Part shown: one piece after another, positions 36,859 to 48,600 of the stretch
Layout: every line of letters starts with the position of its first letter
Numbering within the stretch: position 1 is the first letter of the stretch
Assembly: GCA_015501585.1 (NCBI GenBank)
Contig: JADNRY010000134.1
Coordinates: 1-64,000 of the forward strand
DNA from: Rhodocollybia butyracea
Lineage: Eukaryota; Basidiomycota; Agaricomycetes; Agaricales; Omphalotaceae
Reading direction: 5' to 3'
Length of the DNA: 64,000 nucleotides
Notes under the pieces: generated by a model
Told to the model about the DNA's origin: nothing
The model's database searches: none
Seen by the model: only the letters and a program-made list of their open reading frames with translations
Program-made: the position numbers and the translations under genes

Positions 36859-37849
36859 AAACGTCCCACAGATGAGGCTTTCGCCATCGGTGCCGACTAA
36901 GGGCAATCGCCTCAGCAACTTGAAGTCACAGAATCGGAGGGGTTTGTGATTGGTACTGTGAGTTGTCCAACTTTGTTCACTATGCGTGCGACTTACACGA
37001 CTAAGCCTTAGAAGGTACGCTCTAAGTGAGGTTCCCATGGACTTCTGGTACAATAGATGATTTGTACATTTCGATAACTTGAATTGCGATTGGCGCTGCA
37101 GCAGAGTGAATATCCAATCGTTACTTGTGTACTATGTAGGTCGCGTTGAGTTCTATTGGTATCAGCATCTAGAGACAGATTGGGCATCTTGAAGTGTGTC
37201 TCCTTACAGATTGAAATTGAACGTTGAACGTAACGTCGAGGGCTGCGACAAGCAGCAGGAAGCCTGCCTGTTTCAAGACCGCACGTGCTATCTAATGTGA
37301 CGTCATGGTTTTTCGTGACCTTTTTCAACGATGAGCTGCTCGAACTCTTTTCCAACGTATTACCTGTGCATGTAGAGGCTGGGACCCTCCTTTCAACGCC
37401 ATCAATGTTCTCAATAGAACCAGAAAATCCAATATCCTCGAAGCCTCTTTTGCGCTCGAATATGTACACGATACTCGTCTTCGCTGTTTCTAGTTCTCAG
37501 ATGCCTGACACGCGACGCTGGTCCATTGACGCGAGTGATGGACTTGATATACAAACAAAGGCAGGAAAACTGGAACCGGACTAAGACAAGTGCGTGAACC
37601 GTTAGTTCCTTCACCTATTATTCATTGATCTGTTTCCAGTTTGGCTTGTTTAATGTCTAATGTCCTCAAGTATATTATCAATAGGCATGGCAAGATGCAC
37701 AAAGTCTCTTTCAGTCGGTTCAGTTGGACATCAACGGTCCCAGTTTCGTGATTATGCAAGGTCAAACCACTAAGACATCATCGATTCATTGCTTGTCTCT
37801 GAACAGCGCTGAATTATAGCCTGATTTCCCGATTCTTACTATACGTCCC

Positions 37850-38300
37850 TAGGAAATCCTTGGAAGAATGGTCGAAGAAGGAGCCGCTACTCGCATACCT
37901 GAAGCAAAGAGAAGCCATTCAAATACGGCCAACAAAGGCAAGCGCGTCCAGGATATCATCAACAAAGGAATAGTTTTCAAACTGAACAAACTTCCAGAAA
38001 AAACCTGAATATCAATGTCGGAAAGGAAGTTCGAGCAGTTGAACCGCGTGATGACCGTATGGGAGTCTCGGTATAATATCAAAGTGTAGCAAAGGCAGAA
38101 ATGGATATCAAGTAAATGAAAGCAGACGTAAAAGAACGCGACGAAAGAGGCGCAAAAGAGCAGAGAAAGAGATGGAGAAAGTTCAAAAGCAGCGCGATGC
38201 TGAGAATCAACGGTGGGCATCCGCCGATGCTCAAAAACGTCCAAATGTCTATGGACGGACCGCTGAAGTTAGAGCTCAAGTGTGCGCTTTGGGAGGTAGG
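37850..38300 (+). pseudogene. Decayed coiled-coil coding fragment
   Basis: Broken frames show charged helix remnants: IINKGIVFKLNKLPEKT near 37960, and EKEMEKVQKQRDAENQRW near 38165. The duplicate at 43320-43800 keeps other parts in frame. Stops and frame changes in both copies indicate a dead gene that was already decaying before duplication. The family is not recognised. Confidence 0.45.
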
Positions 38301-38639
38301 ATATTTTTTTAGCATCGAAAGCTTCTAGTTTTTGGTGAATACTCCTGATAGCAATGGGATCGTACTCGACAGAGCGTCAACAGAGCGTTAGAGGATTGGA
38401 CTTCTAGTGTAATCCCCCTTTTGGGTTCGAGGGTCAAAAGCTGCATCGGTTGCCTCATTGAACGACTACAATATAGTTAAGTTGGAAGCTTCGCTTCATC
38501 GCTGCCTGGGCATGCATTCAAACTCAGACTCAGGCTCCCTCAGACTTGGGCTCAGGCCCGGACAATCTGGTCTAGTCAAAGGAGGGGACTCCTTTGTTTG
38601 TTGACCTGGCCTTTACAGTTACTCGGAGAGCACTACCTC

Positions 38640-38890
38640 CCAATCAGGATTATGCACACAGTTAAAACAAGCGCTGTACTTGGAATAATCACGAATATGT
38701 ATTGTGGACCAAGGAGACTAGATATCTCAATGCGGGCTGGGTACACTTTCGTGGATTTGTCAGTCAGAGTCTTTTGTAGGTTCCGCGGACTCTTTCATGG
38801 GTTTGTCGGACGAGGGCAAGTGCTTGAGAGAGAGTTCCGCGGGTGAGGGTTCTACGCGCGGATGCTCTATTGTGGGTTTCATGCAATTGC
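38640..38890 (-). pseudogene. 3' fragment of the mini-exon secreted gene
   Basis: It matches the last ~190 bp of the gene at 44100-45253 (the Pro/Glu/Ser-rich tail) but contains stops and lacks everything upstream. It is the truncated edge of the segmental duplication. Confidence 0.7.
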
Positions 38891-38900
38891 CGGGGGCATC

Positions 38901-40526
38901 CTTTGATGTCTCACCAGGAGGTCACAGCATGCAATACCCCTTGCTGCAGCTACTGCTGAGGTAGGCTTCACAGCATAGTGTGATCACAAAAGGCCACATA
39001 GAGGGCTCCTGCTGAGACCGAGTGGTCTCAATAAGGGTACGGAGGATGATGGCGTTGTTGTTGGTCCTGTAATCTGCGCGGAAGCCATTGTTAGCTACAA
39101 ATTACCCTTCGGGAGTGTGTGGGTCAAGATCGCTGCTTGGCTTCTGTTTGGGACCCGCTGGATGGCGGAGCCGCTTAATTTACTACTACTACTCACCCTT
39201 TTTCCCCTGGCCGTTGAGATTGACGAAACTGAAACAATCATACTAGACTCGCAGGCTTGCCGTTTGGTCGCACCGGTTGTGATCGCAGATGTGGATGACT
39301 CTCCCAAACATTAGAAAGACTCGCATAGCCGGCTGATTGTTGTCCCATCAACATCTGGAAGCGGGTGCTATGAGGACCCCTGGTAAGGGGTGAAGGGCAA
39401 TTTTAAGTTAGGGGCATAGATCCTGTTTCAGTCAACAACCATCCGCCGCCGGCAGAACCCAGAGCCAATTTTCGGTCAGATTTAGCTATTAATACTACTA
39501 AGGACTAAGTTTTGGAAGGTTTTGGAAGTGTTTTAGGTCCAGCTGTAGACTGGTATATCAAGCCCTTGCATAGTAGCATAATAGTGTGCATGCAGCAGAT
39601 CACCCAAGAGATCACCACAACAGAAAAAAGTTCATAACGGTGAAAAGAATCTCAATGCCAGTTTGAATGTCACACCCAGGCGATGATATGAATGATCGAG
39701 CTACGAATTATCTTTACACAATGATTAGGTGCTTTCGAAAATCAGTTTAGCAGTCTTTACATGCGTAAATTAAATAACCCAGAGGCAAATTTTGGTCAAA
39801 AATCAAGGCTGGGATACACCTGAATCCAAATTTCGGGTCAATTTTTGGTGATCTTGGCCAAAAATGACTTGGTCTGTGTTTCGACGGTCAAGAATTGGTA
39901 CTCCGCCCATTATCAGGGGTCCTGTGCTATGAGCCTATGAAGTGCCTACGATCATACTTAGTACTACTGCATGGGGCATTTATTGTATTTCAATTTCCTG
40001 GTCAAACTCATACCTTACATGGGATCCAATGGATTAAATGATTTTATCTGTTCTTCATCATTTTGTTCTTTGTCCAATATGAGCAATGACCATGGTAGGA
40101 ACTGTGGCAGAATAGATTATGGCATCGGAGGCTGGCAGGCAAGGAAACAAGTCAAGAGAATATGTAGGTGGTAATGATAGGGATAATTCTTTTCAGCAAC
40201 CCCACTCGAGAAACTTTTTCAATTGGGGTTGCCAACGGCGATGCTTCCGGCGTGATGTGCCACAATGATGGTCAATCTGTGGTCAATGGTCTGACACTGC
40301 TTGAATTCGCTTGAAGTTGGCCTGGAGAGGAGCCAAAGATCTGCCACTGGCTTGATGTGAACCGTTACGGCTAGGACTCAACTGGGCAGTGTAAGAGTTG
40401 AGGCTTGTAGTGGGAACTCTGATGCATTTGGATCTACCCCTGTTGTGAATACAATTTAGAATCTCAAAAGTTCCTAGTACTTTTACTTGCCTCCGTCCAC
40501 GACTGCCATTATTAAAATAAGAAACG
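38901..40526. other. Intergenic, no gene
   Basis: A plus-strand frame at 39117-39314 contains a Leu run but lacks context. Otherwise nothing supported is present. Confidence 0.4.
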
Positions 40527-40639
40527 TATAAATATGGGTTTTTGTGAAGGTGACCGTTCTAAGGTTCACCGGCGCTGGTTCGGTGTGTATCTCACTGTCC
40601 CTCGAGTAGACTTTCTTTATGACTAACTTATATCTTCAG
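40527..40639 (+). promoter_or_regulatory. TATA box and conserved 5'-UTR intron of secreted family copy 2
   Basis: TATAAATA lies at 40527-40534. The leader AAGGTTCACCGGCGCTGGTTCG starts at 40561, and the leader intron runs 40583-40639 (57 nt) with the CTAAC branch-like site. The downstream exon starts CTCAACCTCTGGAAGCTC. A second small leader intron is possible just before the ATG. Confidence 0.65.
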
Positions 40640-40796
40640 CTCAACCTCTGGAAGCTCATCCCTAACATCAAACAGAAGTCTGATACTTATTATATCTTGT
40701 CTCTCTACCTTTTGCGATAGTATGTATCATATACTTGTGTCAAAATTTCAGCTGGACGTACTTGGATTTCACAGATACATCCCCAAACCAACAGCC

Positions 40797-41461
40797 ATGC
40801 TCCTAATAAAAATTCTGCTTGCTCTCTCATGGGTGCTGGCCAGCTGTCTTGCTACTATTGCCTCTCCTTTGATGATTCCTGTCGACGGCGACAATACAGG
40901 GATGACCAGGACTGAAAATAGACGATCTTTAGATAGGAGGGTCAATTCAAAGCCTGCGGCCAAGGAGGGTATGTTTGCTTATCTTTTTGGCTAACTTGGG
41001 ATAAGCTGATGCACGTCAATGCAGAACAACCAATCAAAGTTCCTGTTCAGCTCTGGATTGCACACCAGGGCGAGGCTGGTGAACATTGGGCCCTTGTAAT
41101 CGACTCTACAAACGGCTTTGACGTTCAGCTAGCAGGAAACCCCGCGATAAATCTGCTGAAACCCAGAAAATTTAATTTCGACACAAATTCGAGTCAGAAA
41201 CTTAGGAACCTTAACTGCCAAGCGACATTCAAAACCAAGAGCGAGATGGATAGTGTGTTTTCCCAGCTGGAAAATTTAAGCATGTCTGTTTTGGCAACCG
41301 AGAAAGGGGGAAATTGCATGGACTATGTAAGAATGGCATTGACAAAGCTCGAACACGGAAAGCACATCTTAGAGATACCACCCGCATTTGAGAAACTCTG
41401 GAATGACAATTACAAAGAGGTCCAAGCACGCGTTTGGGGGTGGGAATGGATGAAGGCTTAG
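40797..41461 (+). CDS. Secreted permuted papain-like (LRAT/NlpC-P60-type) protein, copy 2
   Basis: Exons 40797-40968 and 41025-41461 (56-nt intron) give 202 aa. The signal peptide is MLLIKILLALSWVLASCLAT. A linker with the dibasic sites NRRSLDRR could be cut by Kex2. The mature domain has VPVQLWI, then His78-Trp79 in GEHWALVID, and later Cys155 in KGGNCMDYVRMAL. His before Cys, with Asn just before the Cys, is the order of the permuted papain-like fold (LRAT, PPPDE, YaeF groups). An amidase, acyltransferase or protease-like activity is therefore possible. No family name is assigned. It is intact and adjoins copy 2 of the segmental duplication. Confidence 0.75.
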
Positions 41462-42026
41462 CGCTTCAGCTTCGAAGCTACTTTCATACCTCTTCAAATT
41501 TATTACAGATAGATCTGTGTTTCTCGTCCAATTTGAGTGCTAAGTTCTCTCCAGCAAGAGACAATCATCTATTCGAAAAGCAAGATGCCGTTTGTGTCGT
41601 AGTGATTACTGGCTCGCAAGGGCGATGGGAAGCAAAAATGTTTGTCCCACCCGCTATGGATGATACAATTACGAGGGGTACTGCCTGGTACTGCGTAGGA
41701 ACGGTACGAGAAAACCAATTTACCTGGAAGGGCGCACCCGCAAAGGCAAAATTCAGACAGGACCCGCATCTAACTACGGCAACCCAATATAAATCCAGAG
41801 TATATGCTACCATGAGGTCGCCAAATCCATCAATCCCAAGAACTATTATTCCAAAGTACTTCCGATTTCCGAGAGTCGGCGGGGCCCGTCGGACAGATTA
41901 TAAAATCACTTATCCAGTGTATGCTCTCCAACGAGCACGGTCTTTTACACATTTCCCCAATCATCTTTTCCCAGCGACAAACCTGAGCAGGACTCGGTCA
42001 CAATTCGCAAAAACATCGTCCTCGCT

Positions 42027-42478
42027 GCTACCGTTCTTACCTTCTCGAGTCCCATCATGTCCTTGCCGCAAGGCGCGATGAATTTCGAAATTGCACTATA
42101 CCATGAAGAATGTGGCTCTAGCTCTCCTAGTACACCAATCATTTGGCGAGGGTCGAACATACCTATTGCCCCATCACAGTGGGAAGACAAGCAGACATCC
42201 CACACTACCCCCTGGAAATGCTTAAAATTCCCAACTCCATTTCCTGCGAACTGCGAGTATGTACATTCTCTTAGGGAGTTCTCTCTGGGAAAAAAACTTA
42301 TTTCTAAATTCGTGGCACCCGCAGATATCTGATCACCTCCAGGTACAAATCTGGCGGTGGACCAATCCATGCCGGGACAGAAATCAAGCATCAGTTCGAC
42401 GATATTTCATACACTTGCCACGTCGGACATTATCAGAAGCGTCCAACAGACGAGGCTTTGGCAATCGGTGCCGACTAA
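42027..42478 (+). pseudogene. Small secreted protein, copy 2, start region lost
   Basis: It matches 36425-36858 but a deletion of about 30 bp before 42027 removed the ATG and most of the signal peptide (CAATTCGCAAAAACATCG against the longer poly-A and ATG region of copy 1). An internal ATG (MSLPQGAMNFEIAL) remains, without a secretion signal. The 3' end is complete (GHYQKRPTDEALAIGAD, stop at 42476). The two copies have therefore broken in opposite places. Confidence 0.7.
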
Positions 42479-43319
42479 GGGCAAGCGCCTCTCAGCAAGT
42501 TGCAGAATCAAGGTGTTTGTGATTGGTGAGGCTGTGAGTTGTCCAACTATGTTCACTATGCGCGCGAGTTACACGACTAAGCCTTAGAACATATGCTCTA
42601 AGCGAGAAGGAGTTCCCATGGACTTCTGGTACATAGTAGATGATTGGTACATTTCAATAACGTGAATTGCGATTGACGGTCTGGCGCAATCGTACGGCAC
42701 TATGTTATGCGGCAGAGTGAATAATTTAATCGTTACTTGTGTACTAAGTAGGACGTGTCACAGAAGAGCAAGACCGCAATTATTTAATGTGACGTCATGG
42801 CCATTCCTATTTGTCAACCGACGAGCTCGATGAGCTGCTCTACTTTTCCGACGTTCTACCTGTGCTAGTCACAAGCTGGGACCCTTCTTTCAACGCCATC
42901 AATGGTCTCAATGGAACCAGAAAATACAATATTCTTGAAGCCATCTCTTCGAATATGTCCACAGTACTCGTCTTCGCTTTTCCCAGTTCTCAGATGCCTG
43001 ACGCGCGACGCTGGTTCAAATGCAAGTAAAGGATCTGATATATACAAACAAGGCCAGGTTGGAGTTTTAAAAGCCGGTCCCACATCGTTTTGGCACTGTT
43101 TTGACTATGAAAACTAGAAATGGATCAAGACAAGTGCGTGAACCTTTCGTTCATCCACCAATTACACATTGACCTGTTTCTAGTTTGGCTTGTCTAACGT
43201 CCTCAACTATCCTATCAATGGACACAGCAAGATATACAAACTCTTTCATCGCTTATCTCTGAACAGCGCTGAATTATAGCCTAATCTCCCAATCTTCACC
43301 ATACGTCCGCAGGAAAATC

Positions 43320-43800
43320 TTGGAATGGTCGAAGCGAAGAAGCAGCCGCTACTCGCATGTTCAAAGACCGCAAAGAGAAGCCATTCAAAACCACGACTAA
43401 CAAGGACAAGCGCATACAGGAAATCATCCCCGTGCTCGACAAAGGAATAGTTCCCAAACTGAACAAGCTTCCAGAAGAAAACTTGAATATCAAACGTCGG
43501 AAAGGGAGTTCGAGCAGTTGAACCGCGTGATGACTGTATGGGAGACCGGGAGTCTCGGTATAATATCGAAATGTAGCAAAGGCAGAAATGGATATCGAGT
43601 AAATGAAAGCAGACGTAAAAGAACGCGACGAAAGAGGCAGAAAAACGTGCAACAAAGGCATTCAAAAGCAGCGCGATGCTGAGAATCAATGGGGATAGAG
43701 ACGGATGGCATTCGCCGATACACAAAAACGTCCAAGTGGCTATGGATGGACCACTGCAGCTGATCAGGAAGATGAAAGCGCGTGTGGCTGAGGTTAGAGC
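43320..43800 (+). pseudogene. Coiled-coil relic, duplicate copy
   Basis: One frame is open for about 60 codons with IQEIIPVLDKGIVPKLNKLP, which is better preserved than in the other copy. It then meets stops. The later QKQRDAENQ segment is truncated by a frameshift. It is the same family as 37850-38300. Confidence 0.45.
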
Positions 43801-44099
43801 TCAAGTGCGCACTTTGAGAAGAAGGGTATTTTTAAGCATCAAAAGCTTCTAGTTTTTGGTGGATACTGCTAATTGCAACGGGATCTCAAAAGTATCGGCT
43901 GCCTCATCGAACGACAATAAAGTTAAGTTGGAAAATTCACTTCATCGCTGCCTGGGCATGCATTCGAACTCAGACTCGGACTCGCTTATAGACTCCGGGT
44001 CAGGCCCGGACAATCTGGTCTAGTCAACGGAGGTCGGAGAGTACTACCTCCCAATCAGGTTTATGCACACAGTTAAAACAAGCGCTGTACTTGGAATAA

Positions 44100-45253
44100 T
44101 CACGACCTATGTATCTTGTGGACCAAGGAGACTAGATATATCAATGCGGGGCGGGTACGCTTCGTGGATTCCACGGGTGGGGGCGAGTGCTCTTTCGGGG
44201 GTTTGTCGGGCAGGAGAGAGAGTTCCTGGGGTGAGAGTTCTGCGTGCGGGGGCTCTACTGTGCCAGGTTTCACGGACGGGGGAACTGAGTGCTTTTCCGT
44301 AGGTTCCTTTTTCTTTTTTGTGGATTTCTTTTTCGTGTGCACTATCAGGGGGTCCACAAATTGGTGCTCTGTCTTAAAGCTCTTCGCAAACTCTTTTGAA
44401 ATGTCCAGCCATTCTGCCCTAATACTCACCATGATCCCGGGCTTCCATGTTCCCTCCGCAGGAAGTTTGGCCAAGTAGACAAACTCTTTCCAGTCGTTGC
44501 CGCCTTTGAAAATTCCAAGATACACTGACTTAAACTGCATCATCTTCGACGCTTCTAATCGGTCCTCTTTTTGCTGAAATCTATCTAGCAAAACAGATAT
44601 AAAGAACGGAACGAAAACAAGATCTGGGAGTGAGGACTCACAGCCTCTCGCCATCCACCCAATACAAGGATCCAACTCAGTACATTCCTCGAACAGTCCG
44701 ACGAGGGTAAACAAAACCCATTTCCGCCCCTCCAACAGTGGTTGGTATGAACCTTCGTAGAATATCTCGCCTGGAAAACGGCCTGCTGCCCTTACTGCCC
44801 TACCGAAAATTGGGGAGAGGTTTGCCTTCCGATCTTTACTAACTTCGGGGCCGCGCATTTTGACACCTTTTTGGTCAATGAAGGTCACGGTGCCGGAAAG
44901 TCTCTAGGAAGTGGGTTATTGGGTATAGTGCAATTGTCCCAGCAAACACTTACCTTCGTTGATGTTAAAGGACGTTTCTGGCAAGATGTGGGCATTAAGT
45001 TTGTACAATTAACCACATAAACACTTACATTTGCTCGCTCTTCTGGATTCTTCGCCGGAGTCAAAGGGACGTGCATGTTTCTAGCAAGATCTCGGTATTA
45101 GGTATAGTACAATTAAGTAACCCAGTAAACACTTACTGTTCCCGCCAACGACGATGATCCTGACAGTCCATCTGGTGATACTGGCATTGGCATAGGCCAC
45201 ACCGCGAGCATGGAGCTAGCTATAAAGGCCAAGAGAAGAAAAACAGAGTGCAT
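44100..45253 (-). CDS. Secreted protein with duplicated mini-exons and introns
   Basis: Exon 1 (45253-45137) encodes a signal peptide (MHSVFLLLAFIASSMLAVWP). Two tiny exons follow: 45080-45029 (52 nt) and 44977-44954 (24 nt). The main exon (from 44903) reads RLSGTVTFIDQKGVKMRGPEVS. The three introns (56, 51 and 50 nt) resemble each other: each begins GTAAGTGTTT, and the first two share ACATCTTGCCAG/GATCTTGCTAG-type ends. The two mini-exons are also alike (RPLTPAK and RPLTSTK). An intron-plus-exon unit was therefore duplicated in tandem. A fourth intron is likely near 44640. The C-terminus is Lys/Pro/Ser-rich (TKKKSTKKKKEPTEKHS). An extra T in mini-exon 1 (CCCTTTGAC) shifts the frame. The family is not recognised. 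Confidence 0.6.
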
Positions 45254-46251
45254 TTTTGGGTGTATGAAGTAAAGAATGCAGATTGGCCAGCAAGCTGCAA
45301 TCAAGTGGGACTGAACCAGCAGAAACGATTAAAACATTTCCATCCACAAGTTCTATGATGATTGGAAACTTAGATAAGGATGAAACAGTACAGATCAATC
45401 CCACCTTGATCATGAGGGATTTGAGCAGATTTGATGACTCCGTTTCTTGATTGATAGATATATACTCCACTCCGTTGTGGGGGTGTACTCGACTCCGGCT
45501 AACACCTTCGTTAGAGGCTGTTAGAGGGTGTTGCTAGGCTCCGCACTGCCACTAGAGTGACTGCAGACTCCCGCAGAGAGGATTTGAGGAAGGTAGATTG
45601 TAGCGTTGCTCTGCTTATGGCCAGCTCGTAAGCAAAGGACGTAACTCCACAGCTTCTATCGGATTGTCTGCTGCTGTACCCCCAATCTAGGGCGTTGAAG
45701 CTAACAAATGGCTCATGGTCGCACATGTACAGCAGAACTGCCAGTGCTTGGAAGGTTGAGTCACAAACAGCAACCGTTTACTTACACCAATATTCGAGTC
45801 GAGCAGCTTAAAGAGCTGGTGGAAGAAGTGGTGTGATTCTCCGGTCACTCAACGGAATTGGTCGTCTCTGATAGCCCACTTTTGTCCTATTTTCCTCCTT
45901 GGGCGCCTTTGGACCATGACGGAGAAGAGATAAACATGGAAGAGGCATGTACTATATAAAGAGCTTCACATAAATGGTCTAACCCCATGAAACATAGGTA
46001 TAAGGTGTATTCTGATTAAATGTCAACATTGATAACGATAAACTATTGTAGTACAATAATGGGACGTTTCCGTGGGTATCTGATCCGCAGATGTCTTTCT
46101 CTACATATGTGGCCGTGTGTCCTCGAAAGACTTTTACCTTGGGACTCTTTCTGTCTCTTTTGAACTGCATACACATATCATACATATCTCGTCCGCTGTA
46201 TAACATGTACTATGACGATAGAGACTGAGTCCCGTTCGTGCACTTCAGACT
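45254..46251. other. Intergenic, no gene
   Basis: It includes the promoter side of the mini-exon gene (TAGATATATACTCC near 45458). No supported coding sequence was seen. Confidence 0.4.
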
Positions 46252-47443
46252 TCAAAGTCCGACTGCATTCTCGTGGCCCTCTTCCACTGGCATCCTGCTC
46301 GGCTCGTTGCTCAGCAGCAATTGCAACTGCGTCCTTTTTTCCTCCCTCCTATTAGGAACATCGACTGCATTAGCACTGTAGTGAGGAAGCGGCTGGTGCA
46401 CGGGAGGAGCAAAGAAAGGATCCACCCGTGTTTGGGGATCAGCAATAAGGGGAGACATGAACATTCGTTGACGGATGCGATGTTTGTATCTCTGGTAGAG
46501 AATTATTAAGACAAGGAGAACTATGAGGAGAACAACACCGCCGATAGCGCCTCCTACAACTGCTGCAGTGCTTGTGCGTTTTGAAGTAACAGGCATCATT
46601 GTGCTGCTAGGTGATGATTCGATGGGAGGAGTACTGGTCGGACTCGGTGTGGAGGAAACGAATTTGGGCAGAGAGGATGACGGCAGAGGTTGGAGAGAAG
46701 GCACGGACTCGGAACTGCTAGAGGAGGGGAGGGAGGAGGAGGAGGAGGAGGAGGAGGAGGAGGAAAGAGAGTTGTCTACAGGACTTAATAACAAACAAGT
46801 CGTTACGAGTACTTTGTGTTCCTAAAAATTGAGCAACTCACGTATATGTAGCAAAGTCAAAATGGAAAACACTATTTTGTAGTGCTATCATGCTGACGGT
46901 GTGCGCAACTGGGTCAAGATTGCTTAGCGACAATACACCAGCATTGTATTGTATATTGCCGCTAAGATCACTTGAATGGACAAACGTCTGTGCAAGTGTT
47001 TGACCGTCCAAGACAAAAGACAGATTGTAGAAAGAGTTGGTGGAGACTCCCGGTGACTTGTGATTGGGGAGTAGGCAGTAGACATCCAAGGTAGTACCTG
47101 TGAGCAGATAAGATAAGTAAAAAGCTGCGGAGACGAATAAACTGGACATAACTGTAAAGTTGAACTGGACAGTCGCACTTATATTTGTAGTGGCATCATG
47201 CCAAGTAGAATCATAAGTCTTCGTCGAGTCAGGATGGAATGCGCATGCTGAGCATATCGACCCTTGGATCCAGAGTGAAGGAGGTAAATAGGTAGGTAAA
47301 GCCCCGGTGACAGTATCTCCAAATTGATCGTCGATATATGTGATTTGCGTGCCAGCGACACTTGTTTTGGGAAGACTAAATAATAAGATGGCTAATGAGC
47401 GAAAGAAAAGAGTGTGGTTTACAGGTTTCTGTAAAGTTGGCAT
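46252..47443 (-). CDS. Single-pass surface protein with Ser-rich stalk
   Basis: The layout is typical of a family common in Agaricomycetes. It has an N-terminal signal (FFRSLAILLFSLPKTSVAG) and an extracellular domain with ITYIDDQFGDTVTGALP, SICSACAFHPDSTKTYDSTWHD and TTLDVYCLLPN. A poly-Ser stalk (SSSSSSSSSSSLPSSSSS) follows, encoded by a GGA/TCC triplet run at 46735-46765. The membrane helix is GGAIGGVVLLIVLLVLIILY, followed by a cytoplasmic tail. Introns lie near 47155-47103 and 46840-46781. It is presumed to be at the plasma membrane or cell wall, perhaps sensing or adhesive. The repeat tract may vary in length. Confidence 0.8.
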
Positions 47444-48290
47444 TAGTTAGTATCCAGCGGAAGGTATCATACAGCTCCTTTAAAAGTACAAACAGGCGCT
47501 AAGACATTCACAAAAACCTGTGCTATGATTTAGAGCTCCCAACTAGACTGAGTTGCGGGAAAAACTGGTGATAAGGAATTGAGGTGTAACCTCATATTGC
47601 GGTCGCGTGGAGAAGAACGAGTATGCAGGCTGAAAATCCAGAATGGTATCGATCTTCATCTCATCTCTCTGAAAGACAGCGTTGATAACCATTCTATCAG
47701 CGAAAAAATCGGAGAGCATTCAATTCACAGAATATCTTGGGTAACACGGGCCGCAACTGCGAAACTGCGACTACTTTAAGGTTTTGTTACAATTGCAGCA
47801 TCGGCGTAGCGAGTAGGAGAGCATACGTTGGTGGGTCTCCACATTGCAGAACGCCTCTCGTCAAACAGAAACACTCGAGGCAAGGTGGAGTAGAAGTTCC
47901 GTCGATCCTAGTGATAAATCGGTGAGCGGGAGGATGTATTTGGAACACAGCAATATACCTTCGGCAGGGCCTGTGATCACAAGAACACAGGCGAACGCTG
48001 TAGGCATGGCTTTTTCTGGAAACCACAGATAAAGTTTAAACATTAGTAGGGGTAAAGTATGGGTTGCCAATAATAGAATAACAGATGAAAAACTCACTGA
48101 TAGAAATACACGGAAGCGTGCGGCGCACTACAAGGAGCCCCATAAATAGAAATCGAAAGGAATACGAAATCAATGTGGCCAGTTGCCACCTCGTCCTAGG
48201 TTGACTACCGCCCTATATATTGATTGCTTCGGGTGCAAACGAGAAGAAGCTGGAAATTGCCCCAATTAGGTGAGCCTCTATACACAGACC
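47444..48290. other. No supported gene
   Basis: A hydrophobic minus-strand frame starts near 48097 (MSFSSVILLLATHTLPLLMF). A cysteine-containing stretch (CLECFCLTRGVLQC) lies near 47880. They could belong to a small secreted or membrane gene, but no consistent splicing was found. Confidence 0.3.
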
Positions 48291-48309
48291 GAACGCTCTC
48301 GCTTTGCAT

Positions 48310-48600
48310 GACTCCGGTCACTATGTTCCAATACGCCGTAAAGACCTGAAAATCGAAATTAGGACAAAGGGAACCGCCAAAGCAGTAGTTTTGTAACCAG
48401 GTTCAATGCATCGCGGAGCGTTGAGGCTAGCTGCCAATACGACGGAAGCATGCAGGTTCCATTACGCCTTGAAGGTCCGGAAATACGATCGAACTCGGGA
48501 CAAAGGACGGTAACCGTCAAAGCAGAAAGCAATGGTTTCGTAATTTGGAGTGGGTTAAATGAAGCATCGCGGAGCGTTGAGGCCAGCTGTTGTCGTTACA
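48310..48600. repeat. Imperfect ~130-bp tandem duplication
   Basis: Two units share ATTACGCC or ATACGCC, AAAGACCTGAAAAT or AAGGTCCGGAAAT, GGGACAAAGG, CGTCAAAGCAG or CGCCAAAGCAG, and GCATCGCGGAGCGTTGAGG. There is no coding evidence. The 48601-49200 stretch after it is empty. Confidence 0.6.

Larger units (their letters stand above)
35990..38900. repeat. Segmental duplication, copy 1
   Basis: It matches 41600-44280 over most of its length, with small indels. Shared blocks include ATGGATGATACAATTACGAGG (36050 and 41654), the secreted gene at 36425, a coiled-coil relic near 37850-38300, and the 3' end of the mini-exon gene (38640-38890). The right end falls inside that gene's C-terminal coding sequence, so the mini-exon gene is complete only beside copy 2. 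This suggests copy 2 is the older arrangement. Confidence 0.85.
41600..44280. repeat. Segmental duplication, copy 2
   Basis: This is the partner of 35990-38900. It begins about 140 bp after secreted family copy 2 and ends inside the C-terminal coding part of the mini-exon gene. Small insertions and deletions distinguish the copies, including loss of the start region of the enclosed secreted gene. Confidence 0.85.

Noticed and set aside
37008..37469. 153-codon minus-strand frame in the segmental duplication
   Set aside because: The duplicate copy does not preserve it, so it is not under coding constraint.
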